This document shows positions 54,547 through 62,300 of a stretch of DNA of 64,000 bases, piece by piece. Position 1 is the stretch's first letter, and every line of letters starts with the position of its first letter. The position numbers and the translations under genes are program-made. Origin of the DNA: Mariprofundus sp. NF (GTDB lineage Bacteria > Pseudomonadota > Zetaproteobacteria > Mariprofundales > Mariprofundaceae); contig NZ_VWNC01000007.1 in NCBI RefSeq assembly GCF_013387455.1, positions 1 to 64,000 of the forward strand. The letters are read 5' to 3'. Below the pieces are notes generated by a model. That model ran no database searches and had not been told where the DNA came from. It worked only from the letters and a program-made list of their open reading frames with translations.

Positions 54547-55351
54547 TGCACCCTAGTCCTCCACCACAAGTAATCATGCGTTCCAGCATAAATCCCCGTT
54601 CATGGTAAAAAGCAAAAATTTCTTCTGGTTTGGCCACCTCAAATGGCAAGCCCCCAACCCAATCAATCAAATCTCGAAATGCTGACATTCCTCGAGCTCC
54701 AGATTCCGCATAGTGTATCCAGGAGTGGAATGGGTTCCCTTGATTTATAACATCTCGGATCACTTGTGGCCCCCACACTTTGAGAAGTGATGGTAACCAC
54801 ACCAACCAGCGAAAACCTTTAGGTAATGAGTTATATGCACGTTTCGCCAACAACCAACGGCGACTAATACCTCCCTGATCATTGTAAATAGAGACAAATA
54901 AAGTCCCCCCACCAGATACCATTGAACCTGCATTTTCCAGTGCTTGCCACATCTTTCCAGTATGGTGAAGAACCCCCCAAGAGTAGACAACATCATACTG
55001 ACCAAGTCCTCGCAGGTGATTTTCATCTAGTACAGAGCCTTCCTCGACCACCCATTGACTGTCATTAGCAAAGAAACGTTCTCGTAGTTTCCGAGTACAG
55101 GCAACAGATTGAGGATCGAAGTCTATAGAGTGAACCTTTGCCCCCAATTGACGTGCTGCCAAGCTAAACAATCCACTCCCTGAGCCAATATCGAGAAATG
55201 TTTTCCCTTCCAGGGTCTCCACATCCAACATGCGCTTCAAAGAATCTACGGCCATTAAAATACGATCTTCATTCAACTCCTTCAGAAACAGTGCCCAGTT
55301 GGCACCAAATTCAAAACGATCGCCGCTTTCAACCTCTTTTCTGTGCCCCAT
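54509..55351 (-). CDS. SAM-dependent methyltransferase (class I)
   Basis: A 280-residue enzyme with FLDIGSGSGLFSLAARQLGA, HSIDFDPQSVACTRKLR and VVYSWGVLHHTGKMW. ATG 55351 (with GGGGAG upstream) shares one base with the stop of the preceding methyltransferase (TAATG). Substrate unknown; presumably a sugar of the polymer. Confidence 0.85.
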   Translation of the reverse strand: MGHRKEVESGDRFEFGANWALFLKELNEDRILMAVDSLKRMLDVETLEGKTFLDIGSGSGLFSLAARQLGAKVHSIDFDPQSVACTRKLRERFFANDSQWVVEEGSVLDENHLRGLGQYDVVYSWGVLHHTGKMWQALENAGSMVSGGGTLFVSIYNDQGGISRRWLLAKRAYNSLPKGFRWLVWLPSLLKVWGPQVIRDVINQGNPFHSWIHYAESGARGMSAFRDLIDWVGGLPFEVAKPEEIFAFYHERGFMLERMITCGGGLGCNEFVFTNKSDKF

Positions 55352-56052
55352 TAATGCTCCCCTTTCCTTACAGAAAACTGCCAATTCTCACCTGCGCCGC
55401 CGTTCCCCAGTACACACACAGATAGCTTTGCAAAGGCGACAATCTTTCCTTTCCAGCTACACTGCTTCCAATTAACAAAATATGCCCGTCGAACAACCAC
55501 GTTCACAAAATTATTCTCCAGCACTTCGACAAAACGCTGCTTTGAAAAACTTTGCTCATGCCCCCATCGATGAAATCTTGCCTCGCAGCAGGGGCAAAGA
55601 ATAGAGTTCTCAGATAAATCTTCATCTGCCGGAACAGTCCCGATAAACTTCCCTCCAGGTTTTAAAACTCGATGCACCTCCTGAAGCGCTTCAGACAACG
55701 ACTTGTCACTTAAGTGTTCTAATACTTCGGACATAATAACCACATCGAAAAAACTATCGGGGAAAGGGATAGACTCGACATAACCAGCCTTAAAATGCTC
55801 TCCATCTGCATCACCCAAATGAGCCGCTAATTTCTTGATCGTATTCTCTGAGGGATCAAGAGAATAAGCCTCAGCACCATGATTTAAGACTTGAGATTCA
55901 AGAAAGCCATCCCCCACACCAATATTCAACACGCGCGCGCCTTTAGCTACTTGCTTAGCTAGAAATGAAAGCCGTGGATGCGCTCCAGAAAAAACATTCA
56001 ACTCATCAGTCTGGAAATGCTCCCAGATTTTTTCCTGATTGATTTTATTCAT
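55351..56052 (-). CDS. SAM-dependent methyltransferase with Cys-rich insert
   Basis: A 233-residue Methyltransf_11 protein: VLNIGVGDGFLESQVL, YSLDPSENTIKKL, VVIMSEVLEHLSDK, LKPGGKFIGTVP. A segment SILCPCCEARFHRWGHEQSF near residue 150 looks like half of a zinc site. Its ATG overlaps the TylF-like gene stop (ATGA). Confidence 0.85.
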   Translation of the reverse strand: MNKINQEKIWEHFQTDELNVFSGAHPRLSFLAKQVAKGARVLNIGVGDGFLESQVLNHGAEAYSLDPSENTIKKLAAHLGDADGEHFKAGYVESIPFPDSFFDVVIMSEVLEHLSDKSLSEALQEVHRVLKPGGKFIGTVPADEDLSENSILCPCCEARFHRWGHEQSFSKQRFVEVLENNFVNVVVRRAYFVNWKQCSWKGKIVAFAKLSVCVLGNGGAGENWQFSVRKGEH

Positions 56053-56780
56053 AGCTTAATCACAACCCCTTGACCTGTTGTTAATGACAATATTTTCTCC
56101 TTGCCACCAAAATACTCATCCATAGCAAGCTTAGTCCCTGGGCAGGTCCCAAAACCATAATCATCACATACAATCACCCCACCACTCGCCATACGGGGAT
56201 AGAAAAACTCTAATGCATCTAATGTAGGCTGATATAGATCGACATCAATATGTAAAAATGAGAATGAACCACTCTTTACTTCACCAAATTTATCAGGTAT
56301 CCAGCCCTTGTAATACATAACATTTGAGAATGATTGTAAAGTTTCCCGACATGCAGCTTCCGGAGAAATAAGATCAGCCGCCTGCCAATATGAACCATCA
56401 TTCTCACCCGGTGAGCTTAACCCTTCAAATGAGTCAAACAAGCAATGCATTTTACTGAAACTTTCAGCATGCTGGCAAATTAAATATGAGGTAGCACCTT
56501 GGTATGCACCACACTCCACCGTATCACCTGCTACCCCTTCGACAAGTTTTAATAGCTCTCGTATAGTATACTTCCTATCAAGTGATCGATAATTATTTGA
56601 GCCGCAATATCTCTCATACCACTTAAGAAACTCTGCATCCTCCCTCCAAATTTCAGTACGGTCACCAACATGCAGTTTTGGGTAAAGAAAGTTGGCAGAA
56701 CGTTCTGCAAGATAATATCGTGACTCATCATCACCACGAAGGGCCTTGATTAAGATTTTTGCTGCATTAAATATATTCAT
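56049..56780 (-). CDS. TylF/MycF-type O-methyltransferase
   Basis: A 243-residue macrocin-O-methyltransferase family enzyme, metal- and SAM-dependent. VECGAYQGATSYLIC is the SAM loop; the metal-binding aspartates lie in HIDVDLYQPTLDALEF and GVIVCDDYGFGTCPGTKLA. In polysaccharide loci these methylate deoxysugar hydroxyls. First of a chain of three overlapping methyltransferase genes. Confidence 0.9.
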   Translation of the reverse strand: MNIFNAAKILIKALRGDDESRYYLAERSANFLYPKLHVGDRTEIWREDAEFLKWYERYCGSNNYRSLDRKYTIRELLKLVEGVAGDTVECGAYQGATSYLICQHAESFSKMHCLFDSFEGLSSPGENDGSYWQAADLISPEAACRETLQSFSNVMYYKGWIPDKFGEVKSGSFSFLHIDVDLYQPTLDALEFFYPRMASGGVIVCDDYGFGTCPGTKLAMDEYFGGKEKILSLTTGQGVVIKL

Positions 56781-56954
56781 CAGTAACTCTTGTAAACCTC
56801 AGCATAAACTTAGACACACTATTCTTAATGACTATTACGATAAGCTGAAATGTTATTTTTTATTAATCCGATCAAATTTAGAACAGCATTTCTGTCTGTT
56901 TCACAGCCGCCGAACATCTATTCTTCTTGGTCACATTCCACGACTCAGTTTACA

Positions 56955-58346
56955 TCAAATTTCCAGAGACTTTCTTCCGTCATCTTCCAGTTTCTTCATT
57001 TGATATTTCACAATCCAGTATAATGAAGTTGTTGAAACAATGTAAACAGCAGCGGTGGACAATGCAATTCCTGCCACCCCTATTATTCTCATTAAAATGA
57101 TATTTAAAATCACATTTAACAATAAATTTAGTATCGCCACATATAGTAAGAATCTATTTCCACTCATTACGGAAACATACCTGGCAAACAATATTCCCAA
57201 GATATAAAATGGAACCTGTAATAGTGAATACCGCATCACCTCACTTACCAGCATCGTATCCTCCCGAGAAAAAGATCCTCTCTCAAACAAGAGTTCAACC
57301 AATGGTTCAGAAAAACACAAACCGATCGATGTCAATGGGAGTGAGATGACAACAATTAATTTTGAATATTTAGTCAGCGTGTCCCTCAACCCCCGGTAGT
57401 CCGCTTCAGCAATTTGTTGCGACAAATATGGTAACACCGCGGCTCCCAAACCAGCTGCTGCCAGCCCAGTTACTAAAGCTGGCACCTTGATGGCAAAGCT
57501 TAAAGCCGAAACACTCCCCGATTCTAGCCAGGCTGCCATCACCTGATCTACCATCACAGTGCCACTCATCAAAAATGCCCCACCAATCATTGGCAGATAT
57601 TGGGTAATCACTTTCCTGCTGTTATTGTCTAGCCCATGCCATATTGGTAAACAAACATATCCAGCTCTATTTAGCCCCCACACGATAATACAAAGCTCAA
57701 AAAAAGCGCCACTAAGCGTCCCCATGACCAATAGCTCGGGATTCCCACTACCATTCGCAAAAACATAAAGCAGTAGAATGATAACAACAGGAGTCAGAAT
57801 GGGCGCAACTGCTACCAGAGAAAATTTCTTTTGTGCATTTAGTACTGCTCCGCCAAAAAGTGCCATTCCACCGATCAGAATCAAAGGCAACATCTGGTCA
57901 AATACGTTAATTGTATTCTCTAATTTAGATGGGGAAAAACCAGCTGCGAGCATTTTTATTAGCCACTCATTAGTTACAGAAAAAATTACCGTAACAGCAC
58001 CAAGCACTGCTAGAGCAATCAATGTGACACTCGAAAACAGTTTCTTCGCCGCTGCATGTCCATGCTCTTCCCTAACGCTAATCAACACAGGAATAAATGA
58101 AGAATAGAATGAACCCGCAAATACAGAGATCGCGAAAGCTGGTAGGACACAGGCCATTAAAAATATATCTAATGAGTCGCCGATACCAAATGCACTTGCG
58201 ACTGCCATATCTTTCCCGACAGAAAGTGCCCTTACCACAAGCGTTATCATTGCTATTGACAGTGCAGCACCGAATATACTGCGATTTACAGATAGACCAC
58301 ACCAACTAATCCAGCGAACATACAGCCGTTTAATACATCTTCTCAT
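56955..58346 (-). CDS. MurJ/MVF-family polysaccharide flippase (Wzx-like)
   Basis: A 463-residue protein with about 12-14 membrane helices. The N-terminal part (GKDMAVASAFGIGDSLDIFLMACVLP, GSFYSSFIPVLI) is typical of MurJ, while the locus context suggests a dedicated flippase for lipid-linked repeat units. A housekeeping MurJ normally sits elsewhere. The 175 bases downstream before the TylF-like gene hold no gene. Confidence 0.85.
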   Translation of the reverse strand: MRRCIKRLYVRWISWCGLSVNRSIFGAALSIAMITLVVRALSVGKDMAVASAFGIGDSLDIFLMACVLPAFAISVFAGSFYSSFIPVLISVREEHGHAAAKKLFSSVTLIALAVLGAVTVIFSVTNEWLIKMLAAGFSPSKLENTINVFDQMLPLILIGGMALFGGAVLNAQKKFSLVAVAPILTPVVIILLLYVFANGSGNPELLVMGTLSGAFFELCIIVWGLNRAGYVCLPIWHGLDNNSRKVITQYLPMIGGAFLMSGTVMVDQVMAAWLESGSVSALSFAIKVPALVTGLAAAGLGAAVLPYLSQQIAEADYRGLRDTLTKYSKLIVVISLPLTSIGLCFSEPLVELLFERGSFSREDTMLVSEVMRYSLLQVPFYILGILFARYVSVMSGNRFLLYVAILNLLLNVILNIILMRIIGVAGIALSTAAVYIVSTTSLYWIVKYQMKKLEDDGRKSLEI

Positions 58347-58394
58347 CAGACTATTATGACTTAGCGTGCGTTGCTAATGGCATACATATAGCCA

Positions 58395-59405
58395 TCACAT
58401 GCCATAATAATCTCGATACCAGGCTACAAATCTCGCCACACCCTCTACCACAGGAGTATCTGGTCGATAATCAACATCGCGTACTAGATCATCCACATCA
58501 GCATAGGTAGCCGGAACATCGCCATCCTGCAGAGGCAGGAAGTTCTTTTTCGCTTCGATGCCCAGTGCCGTTTCAATCGCTCCGATATAATCCATTAACT
58601 CAACGGGACTGGAATTGCCAATGTTATACACCTTCCAGGGAACCTTGCTCGATCCCGGATCGGGGTTCTTTCCTGTCCAATCTGGATTACTCTCGGCAGT
58701 ATTATCCAATACTCGGATCACACCTTCTACGATATCATCGACATAGGTAAAATCACGGCGCATTTTGCCGTGGTTAAATACATCAATGGACTTACCTTCC
58801 AGTATTGCCTTGGTAAACAGGAAGAGAGCCATATCAGGACGTCCCCAGGGGCCGTAGACGGTAAAGAAACGCAGGCCGGTAGTAGGCAGGTCAAACAGAT
58901 TTGAATAGGTATGAGCCATCAACTCGTTGGCCTTCTTACTGGCCGCATAGAGTGACAACGGATGATCGACGTTGTCATGCACCGAGAATGGCATGGTTTC
59001 ATTGGCACCGTATACCGAAGACGATGAAGCATAAACCAGATGTTTTACCTGATTGTGGCGGCAGCCCTCGAGAACATTGGTGAAACCAACAATGTTGCTG
59101 TCGATATAGGCGTGTGGGTTATCTATCGAATAACGCACACCAGCCTGTGCAGCCAGATTCACTACCTTATCGAACTTCTCTTCGGCAAACAGTGCTTCCA
59201 TACCTTCACGATCAGAGAGATCCATCTTCATAAGACGGAAATTCTCGTGATCAGAAAAGCGTGCCAAACGCGCCTCTTTCAGACTGACCTCATAATAATC
59301 ATTGAGGTTATCCAGCCCCACCACTTCATCGCCACGCTCCAGCAGGCGAATACTCAGATGTGAACCGATAAATCCGGCAGCGCCGGTCACTAAAATTTTA
59401 CTCAC
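58395..59405 (-). CDS. UDP-glucuronate 4-epimerase-type SDR enzyme
   Basis: A 336-residue NAD-dependent epimerase. [22 protein letters not shown]-type Rossmann start, [17 protein letters not shown] (typical of UDP-GlcA epimerases), [14 protein letters not shown], catalytic Tyr-Lys in SLYAASKKA and [15 protein letters not shown]. It would make UDP-galacturonate; an N-acetylated uronate is possible given the neighbouring dehydrogenase. Confidence 0.9.
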   Translation of the reverse strand: MSKILVTGAAGFIGSHLSIRLLERGDEVVGLDNLNDYYEVSLKEARLARFSDHENFRLMKMDLSDREGMEALFAEEKFDKVVNLAAQAGVRYSIDNPHAYIDSNIVGFTNVLEGCRHNQVKHLVYASSSSVYGANETMPFSVHDNVDHPLSLYAASKKANELMAHTYSNLFDLPTTGLRFFTVYGPWGRPDMALFLFTKAILEGKSIDVFNHGKMRRDFTYVDDIVEGVIRVLDNTAESNPDWTGKNPDPGSSKVPWKVYNIGNSSPVELMDYIGAIETALGIEAKKNFLPLQDGDVPATYADVDDLVRDVDYRPDTPVVEGVARFVAWYRDYYGM

Positions 59406-59433
59406 GAATACTCCTTCGTAAAAAGTTGGCAGA

Positions 59434-59453
59434 AGTCAGTTGGCAGTAAGCAG
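59434..59453. repeat. Left inverted repeat framing a four-helix-bundle relic
   Basis: AGTCAGTTGGCAGTAAGCAG is matched in opposite orientation at 59972-59991 with 17 of 20 bases identical. The flanking DNA on both sides has further CAGT/CTGC-rich words. Confidence 0.55.
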
Positions 59454-59486
59454 AATGGCTTCTTTCAACTGCAAGCTGTCAACTGC

Positions 59487-59909
59487 CTACTTCCCATTAT
59501 CTTTAACGCTCCGAATCAGCCCGACAAGCATAGCACTGATCTCTATTGTTTCCTTGATCCACTGCTTGCCTACTTCGTTGTCAATATATCCGATCTCAAT
59601 GCCAATATATGTTTGTGTTCTCAGCTCCGCACATGATGCTTTGGCAATATCCAGAAAACGTCCTTTTTCCTTGTCGGATGATCGCTCCATCCCCTCGGCG
59701 ATATTCATACGCCACATCGTGTGACCTCCCCTTTCAGGGCGCTATACGCGTGCAATGCTGCTTCCTGCATTATTGTTGAAGGGTATAGAAAGACCAGAAC
59801 GGGTGATCTGATCCTTAAAACCAAAATCTCTCAATACAGACAGCTCTTTGTATATGCCTGCACTCAATCTTGCTGACCGTTTCCAAACATCCAGATTCTC
59901 AAAGGGCAT
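59487..59909 (-). pseudogene. Four-helix-bundle (S23-type) protein gene broken by an insertion
   Basis: The first part (MPFENLDVWKRSARLSAGIY to SIPFN) and last part (NIAEGMERSSDKEKGRFLDI to the end) are the two halves of the small four-helix-bundle family once called S23 ribosomal protein, found in 23S rRNA intervening sequences and scattered in genomes. The normal join SIPxNIAEG is split by about 72 bases containing short inverted repeats and an in-frame TAG. Both halves keep the same reading frame. The product would be truncated unless translation restarts or the stop is read through. Confidence 0.75.
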
Positions 59910-59971
59910 AAGACAAGTCTGCAGGGGGCAGTTTACAGTCTGCAGCACAAGTTCGCCTCACTAGCTGCAAA

Positions 59972-59991
59972 CTGATGACTGCCAGCTGACT
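59972..59991. repeat. Right inverted repeat framing the four-helix-bundle relic
   Basis: CTGATGACTGCCAGCTGACT is the inverted partner of 59434-59453. It lies about 15 bases downstream of the nucleotide-sugar dehydrogenase stop, taking that gene's direction. Confidence 0.55.
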
Positions 59992-60005
59992 GCTTCTTTT
60001 CAAAC

Positions 60006-61298
60006 TTACAATCTCCATAGGCTGTAGCCGGCATCAGTTACTGCATCACGATCCAGTGCAGACTTCACATCGATAACCACCCCACCCTGTCTAAGGCTGG
60101 TCAGCAGTTCGCTCAGGGGCATATTCATATATTGTTTGTGACCCACAGCGAGAACCACAGCATCAGCTGCATCAGGCAGATCACGCCACGCTGTTAGGCT
60201 GATGCCATATTCATGTTCAGCCTCATCAGTTGCAGCAAGCGGATCATGTGTGCTGACGACACACCCATACTCTTCAAGCTCAGACACCACATCAGCTACC
60301 TTGGAGTTACGCAGATCCGGGCAGTCTTCTTTAAAGGTAAGGCCTAACACAATAACCTTGGAATCTTTGATGCAGGCACCTGACTGAATCATCTGCTTCA
60401 CAGTCTGCTGAGCGATATAAGCAGACATACCATCATTGATATGACGACCTGCCAGAATAACCTGCGGATGATAACCCAGCACTTCGGCCTTATGGGTCAA
60501 ATAATATGGATCAACTCCGATACAGTGGCCACCCACAAGACCCGGTCTGAAGGGAAGAAAGTTCCACTTACTGCCTGCCGCCTCAAGCACATCAATCGTA
60601 TCAATCCCCATCTTATCAAAGATAATGGCGAGCTCGTTGATCAAGGCAATATTGAGATCGCGCTGGGTATTCTCGATCACCTTGGCAGCTTCTGCAACCT
60701 TAATTGTGGCTGCTCTGTGAACACCAGCTTCAACAACCATCTCATAGAGCTTTGCAACCTGTTCAAGCGTCTCATCATCCTGCCCAGAAACAACCTTCAC
60801 GATCGACTCAAGCGTATGCACCTTATCACCCGGATTCACACGCTCTGGTGAATAACCGACTTTGAAGCCATTATCACCACACTTCAGACCCGACTCTTTT
60901 TCCAGAATCGGCACACACACTTCTTCAGTGACACCCGGATATACAGTCGACTCGAAAATAACAATCGCACCCTTTTTCAGGTTGCGCCCAACCGTCTCTG
61001 TTGCCCGGATGACGGGTGTAAGATCAGGTTTATGGCCCTCATCTACAGGTGTTGGCACAGCGACAACGACATAATCGGCTTGGGTAATATCAGCCGCATC
61101 AGTGCTATAGTTAAGCATCGCGGCTCGCCCAAATAGCTCATTAGACATCTCTCCAGTCGGGTCATAACCCTCCTGATATGCTTTTACCTTCTGCTTCGAA
61201 ATATCAAAGCCTATCGTCGGCAGGCAACGACCAAAGGCCAGAGCCAGTGGCAGGCCGACATAGCCCAAGCCGACGACAGCAACAGTTTTTTTAATCAT
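60006..61298 (-). CDS. UDP-N-acetylhexosamine 6-dehydrogenase (TviB/WbpO type)
   Basis: A 430-residue UDP-glucose/GDP-mannose dehydrogenase family enzyme oxidising a UDP-sugar to its uronate. NAD motif GLGYVGLPLA, ESTVYPGVTEEVC, the catalytic Cys in GLVGGHCIGVDPYYL and KVADVVSELEEYG. The PGLVGGHCIGVDPYYLTHKA form and VILAGRHINDGM are typical of TviB/WbpO/CapL enzymes acting on UDP-GlcNAc or UDP-GalNAc, rather than Ugd. Next to a 4-epimerase it would supply N-acetyl-galactosaminuronate or a similar sugar. Confidence 0.9.
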   Translation of the reverse strand: MIKKTVAVVGLGYVGLPLALAFGRCLPTIGFDISKQKVKAYQEGYDPTGEMSNELFGRAAMLNYSTDAADITQADYVVVAVPTPVDEGHKPDLTPVIRATETVGRNLKKGAIVIFESTVYPGVTEEVCVPILEKESGLKCGDNGFKVGYSPERVNPGDKVHTLESIVKVVSGQDDETLEQVAKLYEMVVEAGVHRAATIKVAEAAKVIENTQRDLNIALINELAIIFDKMGIDTIDVLEAAGSKWNFLPFRPGLVGGHCIGVDPYYLTHKAEVLGYHPQVILAGRHINDGMSAYIAQQTVKQMIQSGACIKDSKVIVLGLTFKEDCPDLRNSKVADVVSELEEYGCVVSTHDPLAATDEAEHEYGISLTAWRDLPDAADAVVLAVGHKQYMNMPLSELLTSLRQGGVVIDVKSALDRDAVTDAGYSLWRL

Positions 61299-61325
61299 TA
61301 GTACCCTCTTATAAAATCACAATGT

Positions 61326-62300
61326 TCATTTATCAGACGCTGAGTATGCACCTTTTTTTCGCTCTCTTTGCCACCCTTCCCAGAGAAACACAGCAATCAT
61401 GGTGAGGAATGCGGATGCGATCATGGCCAACATTACAATTCGGATGCGTTTAGGTTTGAATGGATAATCTGGAGCAACCGCTGCATCCAACACCCTGAAT
61501 GCAAATTCCTTTTGCGTGCTTGCCAGCATGGCCCTTTTCTGTTCCTGAGAAATCAATTCAAACAGTGCCTGCCGCATCTCAGCCACCCTGACTTTGCCCA
61601 GTTCAGCATTTAGATAGCCCAGCTTCTCCCTGCTCCGATCTAACGCTTGTTGCCGCAAGTGCGCATTCAATTTTGCTATCACAGCATTGGCTATTATTGC
61701 TGTAAGGGCCGCATCCTTACTCTCTACAGCAACTCTGATAAGGTCTGATTTTATATCATTGGAGACAGACAGCATGCTATTTATTTTTCGATATACAGCC
61801 CATTGAGAAGGTTCCCCTTTCTCACCACGCCATGTCTGGTTTTCTGCATCCCAGCGATTCTTAAATAGTATCTGCTTAAGCTTGTTCTCTTTAACAAATG
61901 CCCATAGGAATCCCCGTGAAGTCAGTACGGCCAGATTAACTTTCACATCCTGACTGCCACCACCTCCCAGTGATATTCCGGCCATTGAAGCCAATCCTCC
62001 TAATCCTCCCAGCGATGCTCTATTATTCGCTTGTTCTCCGACGGGAGTGATCACGACTTCTGCACGATAAATGTTTGGCAGGCTGCGCGCATAAACAACG
62101 GCCAGCACTGTAGCCAAAACAACCATGCCGATAATCAGCCACTTTTTCCTCCAGAGCATCTTCCAATACTCCAGCAGATCAATCCCCTCATTATCCTGCA
62201 CACCATACATAGCGGCAAGTAATCGGGGGTCTAAGGGTGGAACAGTCGATTGATCAGGTTGCTGGTCACTTTGTGGACGTTCTATTTTTACATCAGGCAT
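61326..62300 (-). CDS. Wzz-type polysaccharide chain-length determinant
   Basis: A 324-residue polysaccharide co-polymerase with two membrane helices (about 54-72 and 285-307) around a periplasmic domain. The N-terminal WKMLWRKKWLIIGM, SLPNIYRAEVVITPV and the C-terminal Pro-rich PDYPFKPKRIR before TM2 are typical. A Gly-rich GGLGGLASMAGISLGGG segment follows the first strand. No kinase domain. Start overlaps the upstream exporter stop (TGATG). Confidence 0.9.
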   Translation of the reverse strand: MPDVKIERPQSDQQPDQSTVPPLDPRLLAAMYGVQDNEGIDLLEYWKMLWRKKWLIIGMVVLATVLAVVYARSLPNIYRAEVVITPVGEQANNRASLGGLGGLASMAGISLGGGGSQDVKVNLAVLTSRGFLWAFVKENKLKQILFKNRWDAENQTWRGEKGEPSQWAVYRKINSMLSVSNDIKSDLIRVAVESKDAALTAIIANAVIAKLNAHLRQQALDRSREKLGYLNAELGKVRVAEMRQALFELISQEQKRAMLASTQKEFAFRVLDAAVAPDYPFKPKRIRIVMLAMIASAFLTMIAVFLWEGWQRERKKGAYSASDK

